Below are positions 57,875 through 64,000 of a stretch of 64,000 nucleotides of DNA, in pieces (positions within the stretch are counted from its first letter, which is position 1; every line of letters starts with the position of its first letter). The translations under genes and the position numbers were made by a program. Source of the DNA: Paractinoplanes tereljensis. Its GTDB lineage: Bacteria > Actinomycetota > Actinomycetes > Mycobacteriales > Micromonosporaceae. The notes beneath the pieces are model-generated. The model ran no database searches. It saw nothing but the letters and a program-made list of their open reading frames with translations, and was not told where the DNA came from. The stretch lies in the NCBI RefSeq assembly GCF_016862435.1, contig NZ_BOMY01000018.1, forward strand, positions 62,001-126,000. The letters run 5' to 3'.

Positions 57875-58182
57875 CCGAAACCCCCGAGCTCGATCCGGTC
57901 ATTCACGCCCAGGCCCGGCTGCGGGTGGTGTCGGCGCTGTCCGCTCTGCGCGACGACGACAAGGTCACGTTCCCCTGGCTGCAGGAATCGCTGGGGATGA
58001 CCGCCGGCAACCTCTCGGTCCACCTGCGCAAATTGGAAGACGCGGGCTACGTCGAGGTCACCAAGACCCACCAGGGCCGCACGCCGGCCACCCTCCTCCG
58101 CCTCACCCGCCGCGGCCGGCTCGCCTTCGAGGAATACACGGCCGCCCTGCGGGCCCTGCTCGACCCGGGAGCGTCGTCATGA
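57871..58182 (+). CDS. Small winged-helix regulator
   Basis: A 103-residue protein made almost entirely of a winged helix of the HTH_34/MarR-like type: LQESLGMTAGNLSVHLRKLE is the recognition helix region and GRTPATLLRLTRRGRLAFEEY the wing. It is coupled at both ends (GTGA with the membrane gene, ATGA with the ABC ATPase), so the regulator is made with its transporter. It most likely represses its own operon in response to a transported compound. Confidence 0.88.
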   Translation: MTETPELDPVIHAQARLRVVSALSALRDDDKVTFPWLQESLGMTAGNLSVHLRKLEDAGYVEVTKTHQGRTPATLLRLTRRGRLAFEEYTAALRALLDPGASS

Positions 58183-59057
58183 TCCTCGCCCGTGCCGTCG
58201 ACGTCAGCCGCCACTACGGCGACACCGTCGCCCTCGACCACGTCTCGCTCGACATCGCGGCCGGCGAGATCGTCGGCCTGCTCGGCCCCAACGGCGCCGG
58301 CAAGTCCACCCTGATCAGCCTGCTGACCGGCACGCGCAAGCCCAGCTCCGGGCACGTCGAGCTGCTCGGCGCCGACCCGCGCCGGCCGGCGAGCCGGCGC
58401 CACCTCGGGGTCACTCCACAGGAGACCGGGCTGCCCGGCACGCTGCGCGTCGGCGAGGTCGTCGACTTCGTCCGGGCGCATTACCCCGATCCGCTGCCGC
58501 GCGCGGAGCTTCTCTCCCGCTTCGGGCTGACCGATCTGGTACGCCGACAGACCGGTGGCCTGTCCGGCGGGCAGAAGCGGCGGGTCGCCGTGGCGCTGGC
58601 GTTCGCCGGCCGGCCGAAGATCGTGTTCCTGGACGAGCCGACCACCGGGCTCGATGTCGAGGCCCGGCGAGCCCTCTGGGACGGCGTCCGCGAGTTCCAC
58701 GCCGAGGGCGGCACGATCGTGCTGACCAGCCACTACCTCGAGGAGATCGAGGCCCTGGCCCGGCGCGCGGTGGTGATCGGGGGTGGCCGGGTGCTGGCCG
58801 ACGACACCATCGACGCCGTGCGCGGTCTGGTCGCCGTGCGCCGGGTCAGCCTGACCTCACCCGTACCGCTGCCGGATCTTGATGGGGTGACCGCGACCGA
58901 CCGCGAGGGTGACCGCTGGCACCTGCTCAGCCCCGACGCGGATCGGCTGGTTCGCGACCTGGTCGCGGCCGAGGTGCATTTCACCGACCTGGAAATCCGC
59001 CGCGCCTCGCTGGAGGAGGCGTTCCTGCGCCTTTTGGAGGAACCGTGTCCGGTCTGA
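58179..59057 (+). CDS. ABC transporter ATP-binding protein
   Basis: A 292-residue ATPase of the DrrA/CcmA-like exporter group. Walker A GPNGAGKS is at 36-43, the signature LSGGQKRRVAVAL near 130, Walker B IVFLDEPTTGLD near 150, and the switch His in LTSHYLEEIE. It powers the permease encoded immediately after it, whose start overlaps its 3' end by 13 bases. The substrate is unknown: antibiotic, lipid or peptide export are all possible. Confidence 0.93.
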   Translation: MILARAVDVSRHYGDTVALDHVSLDIAAGEIVGLLGPNGAGKSTLISLLTGTRKPSSGHVELLGADPRRPASRRHLGVTPQETGLPGTLRVGEVVDFVRAHYPDPLPRAELLSRFGLTDLVRRQTGGLSGGQKRRVAVALAFAGRPKIVFLDEPTTGLDVEARRALWDGVREFHAEGGTIVLTSHYLEEIEALARRAVVIGGGRVLADDTIDAVRGLVAVRRVSLTSPVPLPDLDGVTATDREGDRWHLLSPDADRLVRDLVAAEVHFTDLEIRRASLEEAFLRLLEEPCPV

Positions 59058-59785
59058 CCCTCACCCACGCCCGATTCCAGCTGATCGAGACGTCCCGTAC
59101 TCCGATTGCGATCGCCGGCAGCGCCATCTGGCCGGCCGCGTCGATGCTCGCGTTCGTGGTGCCCTACGCCGGCGACGACCCGCATTTCGCCACGTTCGCC
59201 ACCGCGTCGATGCTGACCTTCGCGGTGATGAGCACCAATCTTTTTCAGTACGGGGTGGGCGTCGCCGACGATCGCGTGCAGCCCTGGGATCCGTACGTTC
59301 GAACGCTCGCCGCCGGCGCCCTCCCCCGCTTCGCCGGTCGTCTCCTGGCCGGCCTGGCCCTGATGGCGGTGGCCCTGCTCCCGGTCGTGCTGATCTCGGC
59401 GTTCCTGACCGCGGCCACACTCAGCCCGTTCCGGTTCCTGCTCGCCGTCCTGACCACCGCGTTGATCTCGGTGCCGTTCATCCTGATGGGCCTGGCGATC
59501 GGCTACTCGCTGCCGCCCAAGGCGGCCGTGGTGGTGGCGCAGGTGCTGTTCCTGCCGCTGGCCTTCGGCGGCGGGCTGATGACCGCGCCCAACTGGGCGC
59601 CCGGCATCGTCGAGACCGTCGGGCCCTACCTGCCGACCGGTGCCGCGGTCCGTCTGATGTGGACGGCCGTGGGCGAATATCCGTTTAGTCCGACCTCGGT
59701 AGTGTCCTTGATCACATGGACGATTGCCCTGGCTGGGGTGGCTTTGTGGGCCTATCGGCGGGACGAGGGTCGTCGGTTCAGCTAG
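59045..59785 (+). CDS. ABC-2 type transporter permease
   Basis: A 246-residue permease with six predicted transmembrane helices and the ABC-2 layout: a short N-terminus, helices at about 20-75, a loop bearing GVADDRVQPWDPYVRTL, and the family segment PLAFGGGLMTAPNWAPGIVE near 180. The GTG start overlaps the ATPase gene and has GGAGGAACC just before it. It is the last gene of the four-gene operon; no terminator hairpin is obvious in the 50 bases that follow. Confidence 0.92.
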   Translation: MSGLTLTHARFQLIETSRTPIAIAGSAIWPAASMLAFVVPYAGDDPHFATFATASMLTFAVMSTNLFQYGVGVADDRVQPWDPYVRTLAAGALPRFAGRLLAGLALMAVALLPVVLISAFLTAATLSPFRFLLAVLTTALISVPFILMGLAIGYSLPPKAAVVVAQVLFLPLAFGGGLMTAPNWAPGIVETVGPYLPTGAAVRLMWTAVGEYPFSPTSVVSLITWTIALAGVALWAYRRDEGRRFS

Positions 59786-59835
59786 AACATCGACACTTAA
59801 GACCGATCAAAGATTCACAGTGCGACCATCCGTAG

Positions 59836-60600
59836 ATGACCACCGCATCGACGCCTGGCTTTCCCACGTGGGTTGATCTGGGGACCGCCGATCTCGAGGA
59901 TGCGAAGCGCTTCTACTCCGGACTGTTCGGGTGGACCGCGGACGTGGCCGGCGAGGAATTCGGCGGATACACCACCTTCATGCTCAACGGCCGCCCGGTA
60001 GCCGGGGCCGGCCCCCTCTACGGCGAGGGCCAGCCCACGGCCTGGAGCACCTACATCGCCACCACCAACGCCGACGCGATCGCCGATCGGGTGGCCGTGG
60101 CCGGCGGGAAGGTGCTGGTGGCCCCGTTCGACGTGCTCGATCAGGGCCGGATGGCCGCCTTCCTCGACCCGTCCGGGGCCCCGTTCAGCGTCTGGCAGGC
60201 CGGCACCATGCGCGGCGCCGCCATCTTCGACGTGCCCGGCTCGCTGACCTGGAACGAGTTGAACACCCGCGACCTGGACGGGTCCCGGGTGTTCTACGGC
60301 TCGGTGTTCGGCTGGCAGTTCCGGCACAGCTCGATGGGCAACCAGCCCTACCTGGTGGCGAAGCTGACCGAGACGCCGATCTGCGGGATCCAGCCGATGG
60401 CGGCGGCCGACTGGCCGGTCGACATGCCGGCCCACTGGATGGTCTATTTCGCGGTGCAGGACTGCGACCGCACCGCGATGCACGTGCGGTCGCTGGGCGG
60501 CCAGGTGCTCCAGCCACCGACAAACCTGCAGATCGGCCGGTACGCCGTACTGGAAGATCCGCAGGGCGGCATGTTCGCGATCCTGGCCTCCCAGGGGTGA
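59836..60600 (+). CDS. Double-domain VOC (glyoxalase-fold) protein
   Basis: A 254-residue protein of two glyoxalase/bleomycin-resistance folds, each opening with W-V-D-L or W-N-E-L and a DAKRFYSGLFGW / GSRVFYGSVFGW helix. The first copy ends in FLDPSGAPFSVWQ and the second in VLEDPQGGMFAIL. Proteins of this type are metal-dependent lyases, dioxygenases or simple binding proteins; the reaction cannot be assigned. The ATG has no Shine-Dalgarno. It is convergent with the B12 ATPase gene. Confidence 0.9.
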   Translation: MTTASTPGFPTWVDLGTADLEDAKRFYSGLFGWTADVAGEEFGGYTTFMLNGRPVAGAGPLYGEGQPTAWSTYIATTNADAIADRVAVAGGKVLVAPFDVLDQGRMAAFLDPSGAPFSVWQAGTMRGAAIFDVPGSLTWNELNTRDLDGSRVFYGSVFGWQFRHSSMGNQPYLVAKLTETPICGIQPMAAADWPVDMPAHWMVYFAVQDCDRTAMHVRSLGGQVLQPPTNLQIGRYAVLEDPQGGMFAILASQG

Positions 60601-60603
60601 TTC

Positions 60604-61485
60604 TCAGCCGCGGGTCGGGACCACCAGCGGGCCATGCTCGCCCTCGATGACCCGCACCCGTACCCGGTAGTGCTCGGCCAGGTTCTTCTCGGTCAGCACC
60701 TCGGTCGGCGAGCCGGACGCCACCACCCGGCCCGCCGACAGCAGGACCATCCGGTCGGCGTACTCGCCGGCGGTCGTCAGGTCGTGCATGGTCGCCAGCA
60801 CGGTGAGCCCGCGTTCGGCCCGCAGCCGGTCCACCAGCTCCAGCACCTCCTGCTGATGCCCGATGTCGAGCGCGCTGGTCGGCTCGTCCAGCAGCAGGAT
60901 GCGGGCACCCTGCACCAGCGCGCGGGCGAGGAAGACCCGTTGCCGCTCGCCCCCGCTGAGCGTGTCCAGCCGCCGTCCGGCAAAGCGCTCCAGGTCGAGC
61001 TCGCCGAGCACCTCGTCGACGGCGGCCAGGTCGGCGGCCGACTCCCGGCCGAGTGGCGGCACATAGGGCGTGCGCCCGAGCAGCACGTAGTCGAAAACCC
61101 GCATGGCTGGCGGCACCACCGGTGATTGAGCGACGGTGGCGATCGTCTTGGCCCGCTCCCGCCGGGACAGCCGCTCGACCGCGGTCCCGGCCAGCTCCAC
61201 GCTTCCCTCGAACGGCAGCAGCCCGCCGATGGCCCGCAGCGCGGTCGACTTGCCGGCCCCGTTCGGCCCGATGACCGTCACCCACTCCCCGGCGGCGACG
61301 TCCAGGTCGACCCCGTCGACGATGAGCGTCCGCTCGAGCCACACGCGCAGCCCGCGAACAACGATGGCCACGCCCACCGCTCCCGCGCCTTCCTCTCCCG
61401 GGCCGTCGGCTGCGGCGTCGTCGGTCGGCGTCAAGCCGCCGGACATTCCTGGCTGGGCCGGCTCTCGGCCGGGGCGGCGCTTCAC
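60604..61485 (-). CDS. btuD: Vitamin B12 ABC transporter ATP-binding protein
   Basis: A 293-residue ATPase of the FecE/BtuD type. Walker A GPNGAGKS is at 73-80, LSGGERQRVFLARAL near 170, Walker B ILLLDEPTSALD near 190. A 40-residue Gly/Ala/Glu-rich N-terminal extension precedes the domain. It is the third gene of the btuF-btuC-btuD operon, coupled by GTGA to the permease gene. The riboswitch at the operon head makes cobalamin or a precursor the likely substrate rather than iron chelates. Confidence 0.88.
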   Translation of the reverse strand: MKRRPGREPAQPGMSGGLTPTDDAAADGPGEEGAGAVGVAIVVRGLRVWLERTLIVDGVDLDVAAGEWVTVIGPNGAGKSTALRAIGGLLPFEGSVELAGTAVERLSRRERAKTIATVAQSPVVPPAMRVFDYVLLGRTPYVPPLGRESAADLAAVDEVLGELDLERFAGRRLDTLSGGERQRVFLARALVQGARILLLDEPTSALDIGHQQEVLELVDRLRAERGLTVLATMHDLTTAGEYADRMVLLSAGRVVASGSPTEVLTEKNLAEHYRVRVRVIEGEHGPLVVPTRG

Positions 61486-62531
61486 GGCGCGGCCGTTCGG
61501 GTCGTGCGCAGGACGACGATGAAGAACGGGGCGCCGAAGAACGCCGTCACCACGCCGATCGGGATCTCGGCGGCGCCGCCCGCGGTGCGGGCCAGCAGGT
61601 CAGCGAGGGCCAGGAACGCGCCGCCGAACAGCACCGACAGCGGCAGGATCGAGCGGTAGCTCGGGCCCGCCAGCAGCCGCATCGTGTGCGGGACGATGAT
61701 GCCGACGAACCCGATCAGCCCGGAGACCGACACCGCCGCCGCGGTGCCGAGCGAGGCCGCGACGATCAGCAGATAGCGGCTGCGCTGCGGATGCAGACCG
61801 AGGCTGCTCGCCTCCTCGTCACCGACGGTGAGAACGTCCAGTTCACGCCGCTGCGACAGCACGATCGCGCCGGTCACCACCGCGTACGGCAGGATCATCA
61901 GCACGTCGTGCCAGCCCGCGGTGGCCAGCCGGCCCAGCAGCCACGAGTAGACCTCACGCAGGGTGTCGACGTGCCGCTGCATAACGTACGTCTGGGCGGC
62001 CGCCAGGAACGACGAGACCGCCACCCCGGCCAGGATGAGCGTGGCCGGCGACCGGTCGCGACCCCCGGCCGCACCGAGAAGCCAGGTCAGGGCCGTCGCG
62101 ATGAGCGCGCCCGCGAAGGCCGCCACCGGCACCGCGATCGGCAGATTGGTGGTGGCGTCACCGGTGCCGGCCCGGAACGCGATCACCACGGTCACGCCCA
62201 GTCCGGCCCCGGCGGCCACCCCGAGCAGATGCGGATCGGCCAGCGGGTTGCGGAAGACGCCCTGGTAGGCGGCACCTGCCAGGGCCAGCATGCCGCCCAC
62301 CAGCAGCCCGAGAATCACCCGCGGCAACCGCAGTTCGGTGACGATCGCGATCTCACGCTCGGTGAGTCCGCTGTGGAGGCGTACACCCGGAATGAGGTTG
62401 AGTAGTTCGGCCGCGACCCCGGCCGGAGGGAGCGGGACCGAGCCGAAGGCGAGGCCGGCGACCAGCGCGAGCAGCACCGCGAGAAGGCCCGCTGCGAGCC
62501 ACGCCGGTTTAAGGCCGGCAGCCCGGGTCAC
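61482..62531 (-). CDS. btuC: Vitamin B12 ABC transporter permease (FecCD/BtuC family)
   Basis: A 349-residue permease with about ten transmembrane helices. Family sequences: RLPRVILGLLVGGMLALAGA near 70, YQGVFRNPLADPHLLGVAAGAG near 95 and VGIIVPHTMRLLAGPSY near 285, which forms the ATPase contact loop. The GTG start overlaps the btuF stop (GTGA) and its own stop overlaps btuD, so all three are translated together. Confidence 0.92.
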   Translation of the reverse strand: MTRAAGLKPAWLAAGLLAVLLALVAGLAFGSVPLPPAGVAAELLNLIPGVRLHSGLTEREIAIVTELRLPRVILGLLVGGMLALAGAAYQGVFRNPLADPHLLGVAAGAGLGVTVVIAFRAGTGDATTNLPIAVPVAAFAGALIATALTWLLGAAGGRDRSPATLILAGVAVSSFLAAAQTYVMQRHVDTLREVYSWLLGRLATAGWHDVLMILPYAVVTGAIVLSQRRELDVLTVGDEEASSLGLHPQRSRYLLIVAASLGTAAAVSVSGLIGFVGIIVPHTMRLLAGPSYRSILPLSVLFGGAFLALADLLARTAGGAAEIPIGVVTAFFGAPFFIVVLRTTRTAAP

Positions 62532-63454
62532 GCTGGGACCTTGACCACCGCATCGGCCACGGCCTGGACCAGATCAACGGTACGGGGACCCCAGCGCGAG
62601 GCGATGTCGTCGTCGAGCGGGTAGATCTGACCGGCCTTGACCGCCGTGATCGTCTTCCAGCCGGTGCGGGCCGCGATGGTCTGCGCACTCTGCTGGCAGC
62701 ACTTGCTGTCGGCCAGGAAGATCGTGTCCGGGTTCGCCGTGATCAACGCTTCCGCGGCGAGCTGCGGATAGCCGCCCTTGCTCCCGTCCGGGTCGGCCGC
62801 GTCGGCCACATTGGTCATCCCGAACTTCGCGAAGATCGAGCCGACGAACGTCTTCGAGGTGACCGAGTAGAGCGTCGGGTCGAGCTCGTAGTAGTAGCTG
62901 AGCGCCGTCGCCCGGGCCGGCACCCCCTTGACGATCTTGTCGATCTGGGTGCTCATCTGCTGGTGCAACGCCTCGGCCTCGGTCGCGTGCCCGGTGAGCG
63001 TGCCGAGCTGCCCGATCTCGGCGTAGGTGTCATCCACGCTGGTCGCGGCCGGGGTGAGGAAGGTCGGGATCTTCAGCGCGCCGAGCTGCGCGACGATCTT
63101 GTCGGTGTCGTTGGAGAGCACCACCAGATCGGGGTTCTGCGCGGCGATCGCCTCGGCGTTCGGCTTGAACCCGGACAGGCTGGTCTTGGGCGCGTCGGCC
63201 GGATAGTTCGACTGGTCGTCGACCGCCACCACCTGCGGCCCGGCCCCGATCGCGAACAGCATCTCGGTGGCGGTCGGCGTCAGCGACACGATCCGCGCGG
63301 GTTGCTTGTCGAGGGTCAGCTGCCCGACCGTGACCGGATAGGACGCCCCCGCACTCGGCGCCGAGGTAGCGGCACTCTCGCCGTCGCCACCCCCGCACCC
63401 TCCGGCGAGAAGCAGCGCAGCGGCAGTCACAGCCGCGGTAAGCAGGCGTTTCAT
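62528..63454 (-). CDS. btuF: Vitamin B12 substrate-binding lipoprotein
   Basis: A 308-residue binding protein with a lipoprotein signal (lipobox LAGGC, Cys20), followed by the class III binding fold: RIVSLTPTATEMLFAIGAG near 60 is the hallmark, then two lobes linked by a long helix. It collects cobalamin outside the cell. The ATG follows GGAGGACC. A hairpin with GTCGGC/GCCGAC arms sits just before that ribosome site, downstream of the riboswitch, and may control ribosome access. Confidence 0.9.
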   Translation of the reverse strand: MKRLLTAAVTAAALLLAGGCGGGDGESAATSAPSAGASYPVTVGQLTLDKQPARIVSLTPTATEMLFAIGAGPQVVAVDDQSNYPADAPKTSLSGFKPNAEAIAAQNPDLVVLSNDTDKIVAQLGALKIPTFLTPAATSVDDTYAEIGQLGTLTGHATEAEALHQQMSTQIDKIVKGVPARATALSYYYELDPTLYSVTSKTFVGSIFAKFGMTNVADAADPDGSKGGYPQLAAEALITANPDTIFLADSKCCQQSAQTIAARTGWKTITAVKAGQIYPLDDDIASRWGPRTVDLVQAVADAVVKVPA

Positions 63455-63540
63455 AGGGTCCTCCAGTCGGCCGATGCTCGCCGACAGAACCTGGTGACCC
63501 CGGCCCGCCCGCGAGGCGCCCCTCTCCGAGAGCGCTTCTT

Positions 63541-63655
63541 CGCGACCGGCGTCCAGGCGACCTGGCTAGACCTCAATTTCCAAGGACATCACAGTTGCGG
63601 GACAGCGCCGGTTTCCCACCGGCTTCGCTGAGACGCGGTCCCCCGCACGCTATCC
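63541..63655 (-). promoter_or_regulatory. Cobalamin riboswitch ahead of btuF
   Basis: On the minus strand the leader has the cobalamin aptamer landmarks in order: AGCCGGTGGGAAACCGGC (63624-63607), CCCGCAACTGT (63601-63591) and the B12-box-like TAGCCAGGTCGCCTGG (63568-63553). The position is about 100 bases before the btuF start. Cobalamin binding should shut the operon, probably at translation, since no terminator with a T-run follows. The 5' end begins right after the stop codon of the DUF4229 gene. Confidence 0.88.
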
Positions 63656-63660
63656 CACAC

Positions 63661-63984
63661 TTACTTCTTCTCGTCGGCGGTGGCCGGCTCTGCGTCGGTG
63701 GGCTCCTGGACGGTTGCCCGGTCGCCGGCGGCTGCGGCGTCCTCGTCGCCGGCCAGGGCGGCTCGCAGGCGTTCCTTCTCCTCGCTGCGGCGGGTCGACG
63801 CGCCGGCCAGTTGCTCGCCCATCTGGTTGCGCCAGTCGGACAGCAGGAAGTAGGAGAGGATCGCCGAGACCAGCAGGGCGATCATCGCCCTGACCAGGAT
63901 GTTCAGCGGGAGCGGCAGGAGCAGCACGAAGATCAGCACGAACAGGCCCAGGCGGCCCAGCGTGTACTTGACGGCGGGACTCAT
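63661..63984 (-). CDS. DUF4229 small membrane protein
   Basis: A 107-residue protein with two transmembrane helices (about residues 8-27 and 30-48, VKYTLGRLGLFVLIFVLLL...) and a charged cytoplasmic tail rich in Glu/Ala/Arg. The NILVRAMIALLVSAILSYFLL segment and length match DUF4229, an actinobacterial family of unknown role often near menaquinone genes. The ATG has GGAAGAAGAGAG upstream. Its stop is directly next to the B12 riboswitch on the same strand. Confidence 0.82.
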   Translation of the reverse strand: MSPAVKYTLGRLGLFVLIFVLLLPLPLNILVRAMIALLVSAILSYFLLSDWRNQMGEQLAGASTRRSEEKERLRAALAGDEDAAAAGDRATVQEPTDAEPATADEKK

Positions 63985-64000
63985 CTCTCTCTTCTTCCTA

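Noticed and set aside
60604..63454. Iron-siderophore transporter
   Set aside because: The FecCD-type genes alone would allow it, but the cobalamin riboswitch in the leader points to vitamin B12.

Overview
The window is high-GC chromosomal DNA of an actinobacterium. Several features fit the Micromonosporaceae (Actinoplanes-type), although the sequence alone cannot fix the genus: very high GC at third codon positions, many GTG/TTG starts, few strong Shine-Dalgarno sites, a complete 14-gene nuo operon beside menaquinone genes, the futalosine menaquinone route (mqnA, mqnC), and type VII secretion parts (WXG100 proteins, EccE).

Layout. 1-7.9 kb: end of a membrane protein gene, a degenerate Fic-like protein, acetyl-CoA synthetase, a secreted M6 metallopeptidase with a structured leader, two paralogous lipoproteins and an alpha/beta hydrolase without its nucleophile. 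8-15.5 kb: a GNAT enzyme, then a type VII-linked block made of a small coupled protein, a 1,079-residue SseB-domain protein with eleven perfect-length 33-bp repeats, two WXG100 proteins and a divergent EccE. 15.5-21.9 kb: a small membrane protein, RarD, an anti-sigma factor with no adjacent sigma gene, an IclR regulator, a frameshifted MFS gene, a polyprenyl diphosphate synthase and an inositol-monophosphatase-like protein lacking two metal ligands.

21.9-41.6 kb is the respiratory block, all on the minus strand: mqnC, menG, a small unknown gene, menJ and nuoA-N, closed by a strong terminator. Sites resembling the Rex (NADH/NAD+ sensor) operator lie just upstream of both menJ and nuoA. Together with mqnA (50.1 kb) and the polyprenyl synthase (19.9 kb), the window covers two futalosine-pathway steps, side-chain synthesis, ring methylation and side-chain reduction of menaquinone, plus the enzyme complex that reduces it.

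41.7-50 kb: a SNF2 helicase coupled to a SWIM zinc-finger protein, a secreted GH64 beta-1,3-glucanase with a ricin-type lectin domain, an aldo/keto reductase and a polytopic glycosyltransferase-like protein. 51-59.8 kb: an AlbA_2/HATPase regulator behind a 40-bp palindrome, an ArsR regulator with an MFS exporter and a 44-bp inverted repeat over the exporter start, a HelD/HelR RNA polymerase-recycling ATPase, a GNAT enzyme and a four-gene coupled HTH/ABC operon. 59.8-64 kb: a double VOC protein, a vitamin B12 uptake operon (btuF-btuC-btuD) under a cobalamin riboswitch, and a DUF4229 membrane protein.

No rRNA, tRNA, CRISPR array, insertion sequence or prophage was recognised. The best leads for undescribed biology are the SseB-repeat protein with its coupled partner, the two large dyads at 51.0 and 54.0 kb, and several probable pseudoenzymes.
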